Source: Pseudorhodobacter antarcticus (GTDB taxonomy: Bacteria > Pseudomonadota > Alphaproteobacteria > Rhodobacterales > Rhodobacteraceae). Taken from it: a DNA stretch of 64,000 nucleotides. The notes under the pieces are model-generated. The model was not told the origin of the DNA and searched no databases. It saw only the letters and a program-made list of their open reading frames with translations. Position numbers and translations under genes: made by a program. Location of the stretch: assembly GCA_945860375.1 (NCBI GenBank), contig CAMAQR010000007.1, forward strand, positions 47,240 through 111,239. Reading direction: 5' to 3'. Below, one piece after another: positions 32,642 to 41,163 of the stretch (its first letter is position 1; every line of letters begins with the position of its first letter).

Positions 32642-34554
32642 TCGGATCTGCGCCGCAGAACCTCACCTCCGAGGGCTTGCCGGACTCTCAAGACCCGCCG
32701 CGAGATGGGCGCGACGAGTTCAGTTTGTTGCAAGAGCTGACACAGGCGTCTTCAATCGCTGATTTTGCGCATGATTGGGTGGCGGCGATGATGCCACGCT
32801 TGGCTGCGGTGCGCGGAACAGAACTGCAGTTCTTGACTGTGGTCGGGTTTGATGCTGGCAATGGTGGCACGGTTCCCCACGCTCAACAGCCCGCAAACCG
32901 TCTTGCGGGTCAGTCCTTGCTGGACTCCTTGGCGAATGCGTTTGAACGCGGCCAAATCATCGTGTCTGGAAAATTGCCGGGGTCGGCGCTCGATCAGGGG
33001 CAAAAGCTGACTGCACTTGTCGTTCCGGTGCTGATTGATGGTAAAGCTGCGGGGGCAGTCGGGATCGAGGCCCAGTTTGCCGATCAAGCCGCAATGACGC
33101 AGCTTCTGGCGCTGGTGCAACTGGGCGCAGGCTGGTTGCAGGACCGGTTTCGTGCAGAAAGTGTTGCCCTCTCCGGGCACAGCTTCAACTCCGCTGCGGC
33201 AGCACTCCACACTGTGATCGCGGTTGCAGAACGGCACGCCTATCTGGAGGCAGCGCAGGCCGCCGTTTCGGATCTGGCGCAAAGGTTTCGCTGTGACCGC
33301 GTCTCGCTTGGCGAGCACAGGCGTCGGCGCACGCGCGTTCAGGCGATTTCTCATGCCGCGCAGTTCGCGCGCAACCTGCGCGTTGTCCGCGACATTCAGG
33401 CGGTCATGGATGAGGCGATAGATCAGGAAACCGCCATGTTGTGGCCTTCGCCGGATGGCGGGGGCGGGTCGTTGTCGGTGGCGCATGAAGCCATGGATCA
33501 CAACGTTGGCGGGGCCTGCATCTTCACAGTGCCGATGTTTGATGGCGAGGCCTATGTCGGTGCAATGGTGTTTGAACGGCCAAGTGCCGACCCGTTTCAA
33601 CCCGCCGAAGTGGAAATCCTGGAGGCCATTGTCACGGTTATCTCCCCCATTTTGGTGGAAAAGCGGCAGAATGATCGCTGGCTGATCACCAAGGCGCTGG
33701 AGGTTGTGCAAAATCAGGCCCGCGCGCTGGTCGGGCCGCAGTATTTCCTGCGCAAGGTGATTGTCGGGGCCGTTGTGCTGGGGCTGATCCTGCTTGTGGC
33801 GGTGCAGCAGACGCTGACCGTTCCCGCCAATGCCTCGGTCGAAGGGGCAACGCAAAGGGTGATTGCCGCCAGCTTTGATGGGTTCATTGCGGCAGCCAAT
33901 GCGCGCGAAGGTGATCTGGTGACGCTGGGGCAAGTGGTGATCCGCTTGGACGATCGCGATCTGGTGTTGGAGCGCTTGCGCTTAACGACGGCAAAACAGC
34001 AAGAACAACTGGAACTGGACAAGGCAATTGCCGCGCGCGATCGCTCGCAGACCGGAATCCGCGAAGCGCGCATTCAGCAGGCCGACTCGCAGATCCTTTT
34101 GATCGACAATCAGCTTGAGAGGTCGCAACTGCGCGCGCCATTTGACGGACTGGTGATTTCGGGCGATATGAGCCGGTCTATCGGGGCGTCGGTCAGCCGG
34201 GGCGAGCCGTTGATGACCATTGCGCCGATCGCCGATTTTCGGATCGTTCTGAAAGTTGATGAACGCCAGATTGCCAATGTGGTGGCCGGGCAATCTGCTT
34301 TGCTGCGGCTGACGGCATTGCCAGACCGGGCTTATCAGTTGCATATACGATCAGTCTTGCCGATTGCCGAATATGGCGAAGGACGCACCACGTTCCGCGT
34401 CGTCGCGGCGCTGGATGCTCCGGCGCCCGAACTGCGCCACGGGATGCAAGGGGCTGCCCGGATCGAAATAGGGCAACGGCCGATGTATGTGATCTGGCTT
34501 CGGCCGGTGACCGACTGGCTGCGCATGGCAATCTGGACGAACTGGCCGGTATAG
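32638..34554 (+). CDS. GAF-domain / HlyD-type periplasmic adaptor fusion (638 aa)
   Basis: Residues 1-370 are soluble and contain two GAF-like regions (about 40-165 and 200-345). A single hydrophobic segment at 373-392 (VIVGAVVLGLILLVAV) crosses the inner membrane. Residues about 395-638 are a membrane-fusion (HlyD/RND adaptor) domain: a barrel-sandwich half (GFIAAANAREGDLVTLGQVV), a coiled coil around 440-495, the second half (QLRAPFDGLV) and a beta-barrel (ADFRIVLKVDERQI). HlyD proteins bridge inner-membrane exporters to outer-membrane channels. The cytoplasmic GAF part would sense a ligand or bind a partner. Its neighbours are DUF3467 (four-base overlap) and the M50 gene (two-base gap). 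No ABC exporter gene is adjacent, which is unusual for HlyD. Confidence 0.85.
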   Translation: MIGSAPQNLTSEGLPDSQDPPRDGRDEFSLLQELTQASSIADFAHDWVAAMMPRLAAVRGTELQFLTVVGFDAGNGGTVPHAQQPANRLAGQSLLDSLANAFERGQIIVSGKLPGSALDQGQKLTALVVPVLIDGKAAGAVGIEAQFADQAAMTQLLALVQLGAGWLQDRFRAESVALSGHSFNSAAAALHTVIAVAERHAYLEAAQAAVSDLAQRFRCDRVSLGEHRRRRTRVQAISHAAQFARNLRVVRDIQAVMDEAIDQETAMLWPSPDGGGGSLSVAHEAMDHNVGGACIFTVPMFDGEAYVGAMVFERPSADPFQPAEVEILEAIVTVISPILVEKRQNDRWLITKALEVVQNQARALVGPQYFLRKVIVGAVVLGLILLVAVQQTLTVPANASVEGATQRVIAASFDGFIAAANAREGDLVTLGQVVIRLDDRDLVLERLRLTTAKQQEQLELDKAIAARDRSQTGIREARIQQADSQILLIDNQLERSQLRAPFDGLVISGDMSRSIGASVSRGEPLMTIAPIADFRIVLKVDERQIANVVAGQSALLRLTALPDRAYQLHIRSVLPIAEYGEGRTTFRVVAALDAPAPELRHGMQGAARIEIGQRPMYVIWLRPVTDWLRMAIWTNWPV

Positions 34555-34556
34555 CG

Positions 34557-36704
34557 ATGGCGGGGCCGTTTCTTTCGGAAGATTGGTACAGAGTGGCCGC
34601 GCTCAAGCCGCGGGTGCGCCGTCAGGTTGACTTTCATCGTCAGATCTTTCGGGGAATGATCTGGGTGATCGTGCAGGATCACCAGTCGGGCAAGTTCAAC
34701 CGGCTGACCCCGCAAGGGCATTATCTGTTTGGCCGGATGGATGGCAAACGCTCTTTGCAAACGCTTTGGCAAGATGCCTGCGCCCGGTTTCCAGACGATC
34801 CCCCGACGCAGGGTGACGTGATCCGGTTGCTGAGCCAATTGTATCAGGCCGATCTGATTGCTGCCGATGCAGCACCCGATCTGGCTGAACTGGCCAGTCG
34901 ATCACAAAGATTGAGCCGCCAGAAAACGCTGGCGCATTTTCGAAATCCATTGGCGCTTCGCTTGCCGCTGCTGGACCCGAACACGTTTCTGGAACGCACC
35001 AAGTGGCTGGTTGCGCCGATCTTCACTCGATGGTTCTTGGCGCTTTGGGTCTGCTTCATCCTGCTGACGCTGGTTTTGGCGGTGTTCAACTGGCCAGCAC
35101 TGAGCCAAAGCGCGGGTGATCAGATCCTTGCGGGATCAAACATCGCGCTGATCCTGTGTGCCTATCCGTTGGTGAAGGGGTTACACGAACTTGGGCACGC
35201 CTATGCCACAAAATGGTGGGGGGGGGAGGTGCGGGAAATCGGGTTGATGCTGCTGATCTTCATGCCCGTGCCCTATGTCGACGCATCGCAGGCCACGGCG
35301 TTCGCATCGAAATGGCAGCGCATTGCGGTCGGGGCTGCGGGGATTTTGGTAGAGCTGACATTGGCGGGCATGGCGCTGCTCTTCTGGCTCAATGCAGAAC
35401 CGGGCATTGCGCGGGCTTTTGCCTATAACGTGATGCTGATCGGGGGCGTTTCAACGGTGCTGTTCAACGGCAACCCACTTTTGCGATTTGATGGTTATTT
35501 CATCCTGTCAGATTTGCTGGAAATTCCCAATATGGGGCCGCGTGCCAACAAGTATTTCTGGTATCTGTGCCAGCGCCATCTGCTGTTCAACAAAAACGCG
35601 ACAAATCCGGCAACCTCCGGTTCCGAAGCGCCATGGTTGGTGGCTTATGCCATCGCGTCCTTTGTGTATCGGCTGATGATCATGATCGCGATTTCGCTGT
35701 TCATCGCCAGCCGGTTCTTTGTGTTTGGCCTGCTGCTGGCAGCTCTCAGCATCTTCACCGCGCTGGTCTATCCGATCGCGAAAGGAGTTTATTTCGTGTT
35801 GTTTTCTCCGTCACTTGGCCGCACGCGGGGCAAGGGTCTATTGGTGTCTTTGGGGTTGTTGTTGGTCGCGCTGCTTGGGTTGTTCGCGGTTCCCATGCCC
35901 TACACAACCGTGGCGTCTGGCGTGATCTGGCCGGATACGCGGGCGGTTCTGCGGTCTGAAGCGGAAGGGTTTGTAGCCAATGTGGGTGTTGGCCTCGGGC
36001 AATCCGTGGGTGCCGGAGCACCGGTTCTTCATCTTGTGGATCCGATCCTTGCGGCGCGCATCAGCGTTGCTGCCTCCAGCCTGCGGCAACTCGAGTTGGA
36101 GGCGCAGGCAGCCTCTCTTCTGGACCGGGTTCAGGCCAACATTCTGCGCGAACAGGTTGCGTTTGCCCGGCAGGAATTGACTGATCTGCAACTGACCGAG
36201 GCGAACCTGGTGCTGCGCGCACCCGACGGCGGCCAGATCTTTTTGCCAAACATAGAGGATTTGGTCGGTCGTCTGATCCGCAAAGGCGAGGCTGTTGGCT
36301 ATGTCTGGCCAGTCGCCCCCCCCACCCTGCGCGTTGCCGTCGGGCAAAGTCAGGCCGAACTGGTACGCAACCGCACGCAACAGGTTGATTTTGTGCTGCA
36401 ACGCGACCGAAGCCACGCCTATCCGGCGGTTCTTGCAAGCTCGGTGCCCGAAGGCTCGATGATCCTGCCATCAAAGGCGCTGGCCACCAGTGCGGGCGGT
36501 GATATCGTGTCGGACCCCAATGATCCCAAGGGATTGCGCGCGATTGAAAGCTTTTTTCAGTTCGAGATTGCCCCAGTGGCGGGATTGACGGGGGCAATGA
36601 TCGGTGAACGCGCCATTGTGCGGTTTGATCATGGGGCCGAACCCTATGGCTACCGGGTGCTGCGGGGGCTGCGTCAGCTGTTCTTGCGGCATTTCAGCCA
36701 ATGA
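34557..36704 (+). CDS. PqqD-like / M50 site-2-type protease / HlyD fusion, polytopic membrane protein (715 aa)
   Basis: Residues 1-110 resemble a PqqD-type peptide-recognition domain (FRLTPQGHYLFGRMDGKRS-like block around 45-65). Transmembrane segments follow from about 155. The zinc protease motif HELGH is at 210-214, and the second M50 motif (NGNPLLRFDGYF, with N306-P307 and D312-G313) is intact, so the protease is probably active. More membrane helices run to about 455. Residues about 460-715 form a barrel-sandwich/HlyD-like periplasmic part with a short coiled coil (ASSLRQLELEAQAASLLDRV). Site-2 proteases cut within the membrane. Fused to an adaptor, this one may process or gate the exported giant protein (inference). 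The start ATG follows the previous stop by two bases and the end overlaps the SecA-like gene by four. Confidence 0.85.
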   Translation: MAGPFLSEDWYRVAALKPRVRRQVDFHRQIFRGMIWVIVQDHQSGKFNRLTPQGHYLFGRMDGKRSLQTLWQDACARFPDDPPTQGDVIRLLSQLYQADLIAADAAPDLAELASRSQRLSRQKTLAHFRNPLALRLPLLDPNTFLERTKWLVAPIFTRWFLALWVCFILLTLVLAVFNWPALSQSAGDQILAGSNIALILCAYPLVKGLHELGHAYATKWWGGEVREIGLMLLIFMPVPYVDASQATAFASKWQRIAVGAAGILVELTLAGMALLFWLNAEPGIARAFAYNVMLIGGVSTVLFNGNPLLRFDGYFILSDLLEIPNMGPRANKYFWYLCQRHLLFNKNATNPATSGSEAPWLVAYAIASFVYRLMIMIAISLFIASRFFVFGLLLAALSIFTALVYPIAKGVYFVLFSPSLGRTRGKGLLVSLGLLLVALLGLFAVPMPYTTVASGVIWPDTRAVLRSEAEGFVANVGVGLGQSVGAGAPVLHLVDPILAARISVAASSLRQLELEAQAASLLDRVQANILREQVAFARQELTDLQLTEANLVLRAPDGGQIFLPNIEDLVGRLIRKGEAVGYVWPVAPPTLRVAVGQSQAELVRNRTQQVDFVLQRDRSHAYPAVLASSVPEGSMILPSKALATSAGGDIVSDPNDPKGLRAIESFFQFEIAPVAGLTGAMIGERAIVRFDHGAEPYGYRVLRGLRQLFLRHFSQ

Positions 36705-38722
36705 AGGTCGCCGCTTTCCACCCTGATCTGCAACGCGTTGGGATGTTGCCATCGGTCTTTGTCTATCCCGAACGCGTCCAACCCGAAGTGACCGAATTTG
36801 ACCGCATCGCGCGCTCCATTCTGGCTTATGTTGCGCCGGTTCTGGCCAATCTGCCGCCAATGCGCCGCAGCGCCGCGATTGTTCGGGCCACCCAGGCTGC
36901 GGGCGTCGATCTTGCCACAGTGTCAGATGCCGCCTTGTACCAGCATTTGCGCGGGCTGCGCCCGGTCCTCGCCCGCAGTCTGCGCCGGGCACGGCCTGAC
37001 CGGACGGCTGTGGCAGGTGCCTTTGCTGTTATCCGCGAATTTGCCGACCGCACGTTGCAACAACGGCCCTTCGACGTGCAGATTCTTGCCGCATGGGCGA
37101 TGTTGAATGGCACCATTGCCGAGATGCGCACGGGCGAGGGCAAATCGTTGACGGCCACACTTGCGGCTGGCACCCTTGCGCTTGGGGGGGTGTCGGTTCA
37201 TGTGATCACGGTGAACGACTATCTTGCACAACGCGACTATGACAGCTTTGCTCCGCTCTATCGTGCACTTGGCTTGACCGTAGGGCTGGTGCTGGAAGGC
37301 CAGACCCCCGACCAGAGACGGCGCGCCTACGCCTGTGATGTCGTGCATTGCACCGCCAAGGAAATCGTATTCGATTATCTGCGTGACAGAGGAAACCTGC
37401 GTGCCAGACCCGGCAATCTGGCCCGGAAGGTAGACCGGATTCTGGTGGGTGATGAGGCACCGGCAAGCCGGTTGGTGATGCGGGGGCTGACGGCGGCGAT
37501 CATCGACGAGGCGGATTCGGTGTTGATAGATCAGGCTTGCACGCCCTTCATCCTCAGTGGCGGGATCACCCACCCCGGCGGTCTGGCACCGGAGGTTTTG
37601 CGGCTGGCAATGCAGGCAGCCCGTGATCTGACGCTTGGCCGTGACTTTCAGGTGTTGGCGCGGCATCGGGTCGCCGAACTGACCGATGTGGGCCGCGATC
37701 TGCTTGCCCACAGTCTTGCCGAGGTGCAAGGGCCGCTGTCGATCGCCGCGATCCGGGAACATGCGGTAACGCAGGCTCTCAACGCGCTGCATGTGTTCGA
37801 CCGCGACCGCGATTATCTGATCGAGGCTGACAAGATCAAGATCATTGATGAAAGCACCGGGCGGGTCATGGGCGACCGGACTTGGTCCGAAGGGCTTCAC
37901 CAGATGGTCGAGCTTAAGGAAGATGTGCCGCTGACGCATCTGTTCGAGACCATCGCGCGGATCACGCTTCAGAAATTCTTCCGCCGCTACATACGGTTGG
38001 GGGGGATGACCGGCACGGCTCGCAGTGCGGCGCGCGAACTTTGGGATGTCTATGGGATGCGGGTGCGCCGCATTCCAACCCGTCTGCCTGACCAAAGGAT
38101 ATGGGACACTGCCGAGGTTCACGCGACATCAACCGACAAATGGGCGGCGATCACCCGGCATGTGCAGCAACTTCAGGCCAGTGGCGCGCCGATCTTGATC
38201 GGCGCCAAGACGGTGGGCGGATCACAAGAGGTCAGCCACGCCTTGCAAGGTGTGGCGCATCAGGTTCTGAACGCCCACAACCACGCCGAAGAAGCGGCAA
38301 TCATTGCCCAAGCGGGATTGGCGGGCAGGGTTACCGTTGCCACCAACATGGCCGGGCGCGGCACTGATATCAAACTGACACCCGGCGCACGGTCTGCGGG
38401 CGGCCTGTATGTGTTGCTGACCGAATTGCACGACAGCCGGCGGGTCGATCTGCAACTGTCGGGCCGCTGCGGGCGACAGGGTGATCCGGGCCGGGTCTTG
38501 CATGTGTTGAGCCTGCAAGATGACATTCTGATACGGCGGGGCGCTGCGATGAGGGGTGCCGCGCAGTGGGCGCACCGGGCAGGCTGGCCACGCCTGACGC
38601 TGGCGCTGTTGCGGCATTGTCAATCGCGCGAAGATGCCCGGCAGGCAAAGATCCGTGTCGATCTGCTCATACGCGAACGGCAACGTGATGTGCAATTGGC
38701 GATTTCCGGCTACACCGAGTAG
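36701..38722 (+). CDS. SecA paralogue lacking most of the C-terminal region (673 aa)
   Basis: All SecA motor motifs are present: MRTGEGKS (Walker A, 142-149), VNDYLAQRD (171-179), IDEAD (268-272, DEAD box), GGMTGT (434-439), NMAGRGTDIKL (549-559) and GRCGRQGDPG (588-597). A shortened preprotein-crosslinking region lies between the DEAD box and the second helicase half. Proteobacterial housekeeping SecA is about 900 residues. This protein stops about 75 residues after GRQGDPG, so most of the helical scaffold/wing region and the zinc-binding tail are missing. The N-terminus is also atypical. It is the last gene of the giant-protein operon (ATGA overlap at 36701). I infer an accessory SecA for the giant substrate, comparable in logic to Gram-positive SecA2. 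It is not the housekeeping SecA. Confidence 0.9.
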   Translation: MKVAAFHPDLQRVGMLPSVFVYPERVQPEVTEFDRIARSILAYVAPVLANLPPMRRSAAIVRATQAAGVDLATVSDAALYQHLRGLRPVLARSLRRARPDRTAVAGAFAVIREFADRTLQQRPFDVQILAAWAMLNGTIAEMRTGEGKSLTATLAAGTLALGGVSVHVITVNDYLAQRDYDSFAPLYRALGLTVGLVLEGQTPDQRRRAYACDVVHCTAKEIVFDYLRDRGNLRARPGNLARKVDRILVGDEAPASRLVMRGLTAAIIDEADSVLIDQACTPFILSGGITHPGGLAPEVLRLAMQAARDLTLGRDFQVLARHRVAELTDVGRDLLAHSLAEVQGPLSIAAIREHAVTQALNALHVFDRDRDYLIEADKIKIIDESTGRVMGDRTWSEGLHQMVELKEDVPLTHLFETIARITLQKFFRRYIRLGGMTGTARSAARELWDVYGMRVRRIPTRLPDQRIWDTAEVHATSTDKWAAITRHVQQLQASGAPILIGAKTVGGSQEVSHALQGVAHQVLNAHNHAEEAAIIAQAGLAGRVTVATNMAGRGTDIKLTPGARSAGGLYVLLTELHDSRRVDLQLSGRCGRQGDPGRVLHVLSLQDDILIRRGAAMRGAAQWAHRAGWPRLTLALLRHCQSREDARQAKIRVDLLIRERQRDVQLAISGYTE

Positions 38723-39279
38723 CCTCGTAAAGCCCGTTCGACAATGCTGTGGACCTTCGCCGCAACCTCTGCAGCGCCGCAGGTCGCATCTATCAGATCG
38801 TCCGCAAGGGGGCGAACCTGTGTCGCTTGCTGCACCAGACTTGGCGCAATGATGCGGGGATAGGCTGCCAGATATCCCTGCAACCAATCGCTCAGCTCTG
38901 TCACGGACGCCCAATCGCTGGCCGTCACCGTTTCACCGATCTTGCGCGCCAGGGCGATATCCGCAGGGCAATCCAGCCAGATCGAACGGGTGATCAGGCG
39001 GCTGTGGTCAGGAACTGCGCGTCCCAGCGGCGTCTCAAACAACACCGGGCGATCCTGACAGGCTGCGCGCAGATGAGCGGCAAGCCCAGGTGGCACCAAT
39101 TCAACCAGCGGCATCCCCCGCGAAAGCCAATCCTCGATTTCGGCAACAGGCCGGTCCGTCATCGTCTCATGCGCGTCGAAATAGACCGCATTCAGCCTCA
39201 TCTGGTTCAAAAGACATGCAATGACGGTTGATTTCCCGACACCAGGAGGGCCGCTGATGGCGATGATCGGAAAACTCAC
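38710..39279 (-). CDS. P-loop NTP-binding protein, kinase-like (189 aa)
   Basis: The protein opens with SFPIIAISGPPGVGKST, a Walker A motif (GPPGVGKST) directly after the first strand. Later IWLDCPADIALARK resembles the lid/base region of small nucleoside or adenylate kinases, so it may be a small-molecule kinase or ATPase. The substrate is unknown. I chose the GTG start at 39277-39279 because it overlaps the methyltransferase stop (GTGA), the P-loop begins right after it, and the longer frame upstream has no sensible sequence. It ends 13 bases inside the SecA-like gene on the opposite strand, so the two operons converge and overlap with no terminator between them. Confidence 0.7.
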   Translation of the reverse strand: MSFPIIAISGPPGVGKSTVIACLLNQMRLNAVYFDAHETMTDRPVAEIEDWLSRGMPLVELVPPGLAAHLRAACQDRPVLFETPLGRAVPDHSRLITRSIWLDCPADIALARKIGETVTASDWASVTELSDWLQGYLAAYPRIIAPSLVQQATQVRPLADDLIDATCGAAEVAAKVHSIVERALRGYSV

Positions 39280-40286
39280 CGCTTGTGTTCCATCGCGGTC
39301 GTGACGAACCAACGCATGTCCAAAAGAACCGGGCGGATCGTTACCTGCGCCGCTGGCCAAGCTGTGCGCAGCGCCGAGGCATAAAGGTCGGGTTCCCGGT
39401 AGAAGGCCGAGAAGACAAGGTTTGCGCTGCTGCTGAAGGGGATTTCGGGCAGATTGGCGCTTGTATGGGCCCCCCGTTCCAGAATGACGATCCGGCCAGA
39501 CGGGGCAAGATACCGGGCGGCGCGCGCCAACAGTTCGGCAGCCTGCTCGGCGGGCCAATCATGCAAAACCGATTTGAACAGGATCACATCGGGCGCCCTG
39601 CCGGTCTCCATTCGCCAGTTCATGCGGTGCATGTCGCCGGGCAAAAAACGCAACCTGTCGCCAAAGCGGGCATTTTCAGGATCGTCGCGACCCAGCGCAC
39701 AGACGCCCGGAAGATCCAGGATCGCGTAAGAAAGGCCGGGATGGCGCAGCAGAACATGGCGTGCAAAGGCACCCGCGTTTCCGCCGATCTCAAGCACCAG
39801 GCCTGTGTCGGGCAGCGCCACGACGTCCAGCAAACCCGGCGCTTCGGCATCGGTCAACGCCGCAACGTAATCCACCCAGCGTTGGGTATGGGCACGCGCA
39901 ACCGGGTCATCCCGCATCGCAAGGCCATAGTCAAAATATTGGAATGTCGAAGATTCTTCCATGAAACGATGGGTGTCGTGGAACAAATCTTCAGCATGCA
40001 GGGCGACATCGGCAGCAGCAAGGCGCAGAAAACCAACGCGCGCCCGCAATTGGCTGGACTGGGTCTGCCAAAGTGCCGCGAAGCCATCGGTCAACGCGAA
40101 ATCATCAGATTTGAGCACCCCGATCGCGCGCAAAATCGCCGCGAGCGGGGCAGGGTGAGGGTCAGCCCGGGCGTCTGACGCCAAAGCCGCAATCAGCCCC
40201 GAATTGATCGCCACATCCAACGCCACGGTTCCCAGAAAAGAACCAAGGCAGTCTTCGATGGTCATATGATGGGCGATCAGATTCAA
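39276..40286 (-). CDS. SAM-dependent O-methyltransferase, acetylserotonin/hydroxyneurosporene type (336 aa)
   Basis: The C-terminal Rossmann domain has the SAM motif LEIGGNAG (165-172) and an acidic loop around LDLPGV. LHDW (241-244) has a His at the position of the catalytic base of plant- and bacteria-type O-methyltransferase family 2. The first 100 residues form the helical dimerisation part. The substrate cannot be told. The start is uncertain: TTG at 40286 has AAAGG a few bases upstream, and the ATG at 40265 (MTIEDC) has no clear ribosome binding site. The gene is 39 bases after sapC and overlaps the P-loop gene by four bases, so the three look cotranscribed. Confidence 0.8.
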   Translation of the reverse strand: MNLIAHHMTIEDCLGSFLGTVALDVAINSGLIAALASDARADPHPAPLAAILRAIGVLKSDDFALTDGFAALWQTQSSQLRARVGFLRLAAADVALHAEDLFHDTHRFMEESSTFQYFDYGLAMRDDPVARAHTQRWVDYVAALTDAEAPGLLDVVALPDTGLVLEIGGNAGAFARHVLLRHPGLSYAILDLPGVCALGRDDPENARFGDRLRFLPGDMHRMNWRMETGRAPDVILFKSVLHDWPAEQAAELLARAARYLAPSGRIVILERGAHTSANLPEIPFSSSANLVFSAFYREPDLYASALRTAWPAAQVTIRPVLLDMRWFVTTAMEHKR

Positions 40287-40325
40287 GCGCCTTTCCGACG
40301 GTCAGTTCTGGCCGTAAAGCCCAAA

Positions 40326-41072
40326 TCAGGCTGCGGCAGTTTCAGCTGCTGTGGCAGCACTCAGATACTGTGTCATGTCGTTGATGTTGTTCAGCGATTG
40401 CAGGTGCAAATAGCACAATTCCAGTTCATCGTTCTGGAACATCTCGGACAGTTGCTCTGCCGGGATCGCCTTCAGCTTGTCGCGGTTGATGGTGAAAAAA
40501 CCTGCCAGAGATCCGGTTTTGCCATCGGGCAGTGAAAACCGCGCCTGAGCCGGATCGAGCACTTTCAGATCGACCAACCTCTTGCAAAACAGCTTGGTGC
40601 GTTCGTATTGGCCCTGATAGCTGGAAACAAAGTTCAGAATGCCAGTCAAATACTGCGTGCGGCTGCCTTCGCTGTCAAACAAACGCTCGCCTTTGCCTTC
40701 TTTGTTCAGGCCTTCATATTCTTCGTCAATGCACAGCGTGAAGTTGCCGTTGCCTTCGGCTTCGGCAAAAACGAATGGGTAGCGCCGCAAAAACGCAGTG
40801 ACATACTTGCCCTTCCAGGCGCCGTCTTCCGCTACAAAGATGTTTTGCCCATCTTGAAAGCCAAGGATCACCGATGGAAAAACCGCTTCTGCAGTGCCCG
40901 CAAAGATGATGGTGAACTCAGGTGCCGCCGAAGCAAATTCAGCCGCCAAAAGCGGCGAGGAATTGACAGTTTTAGCAAACCCATAGCTCTTCCCAGACTG
41001 AACGGACCAGTCGCGGTGCAATTCGGATGAGATTGGAGTCGCACGTTCGTAAATCAACAACTGCTTGGACAT
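40326..41072 (-). CDS. sapC: SapC family protein (248 aa)
   Basis: The protein shows the SapC family layout: an early H-R-D-W-S (about 19-23), FAGTAEAVFPSVILGF, KYVTAFLRRYPFVFAE (about 90-105), the CIDEEYEG block, and a C-terminal FFTINRDKLKAIP before a helical tail ending in alanines. SapC was named for a Campylobacter fetus S-layer locus. Its biochemical role is not settled. It has no signal peptide and should be cytoplasmic. GAGG seven bases before the ATG supports the start. Its nearness to two repeat-rich surface-protein genes is of interest, but no direct link is shown. Confidence 0.85.
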   Translation of the reverse strand: MSKQLLIYERATPISSELHRDWSVQSGKSYGFAKTVNSSPLLAAEFASAAPEFTIIFAGTAEAVFPSVILGFQDGQNIFVAEDGAWKGKYVTAFLRRYPFVFAEAEGNGNFTLCIDEEYEGLNKEGKGERLFDSEGSRTQYLTGILNFVSSYQGQYERTKLFCKRLVDLKVLDPAQARFSLPDGKTGSLAGFFTINRDKLKAIPAEQLSEMFQNDELELCYLHLQSLNNINDMTQYLSAATAAETAAA

Positions 41073-41120
41073 ACTTCAGCCTCATTTTCAACAAGATGGT
41101 GTCTGGATTTAACAGGCTAC

Positions 41121-41163
41121 AATGTACAATTGCTTAGGCCCAATTTGCAAGTGCAACACTTGC
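41121..41163 (-). promoter_or_regulatory. candidate sapC promoter with an inverted repeat over the -35
   Basis: Read on the minus strand, TTGCAA (41150-41145) and TACATT (41126-41121) are separated by 18 bases and could be -35 and -10 boxes, placing the transcript start about 40 bases before the sapC ATG. A perfect 7-bp inverted repeat with a 3-base centre, GCAAGTG-CAA-CACTTGC (41147-41163), overlaps the -35 box and could be a repressor site. Confidence 0.35.

Noticed and set aside
36701..38722. Housekeeping secA
   Set aside because: The protein is too short, lacks the zinc-binding tail and is embedded in the giant-protein operon.
39280..39558. 93-residue N-terminal extension of the P-loop protein
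   Set aside because: It lies within the methyltransferase gene in another frame. The P-loop fold begins right at the GTG overlapping the methyltransferase stop.
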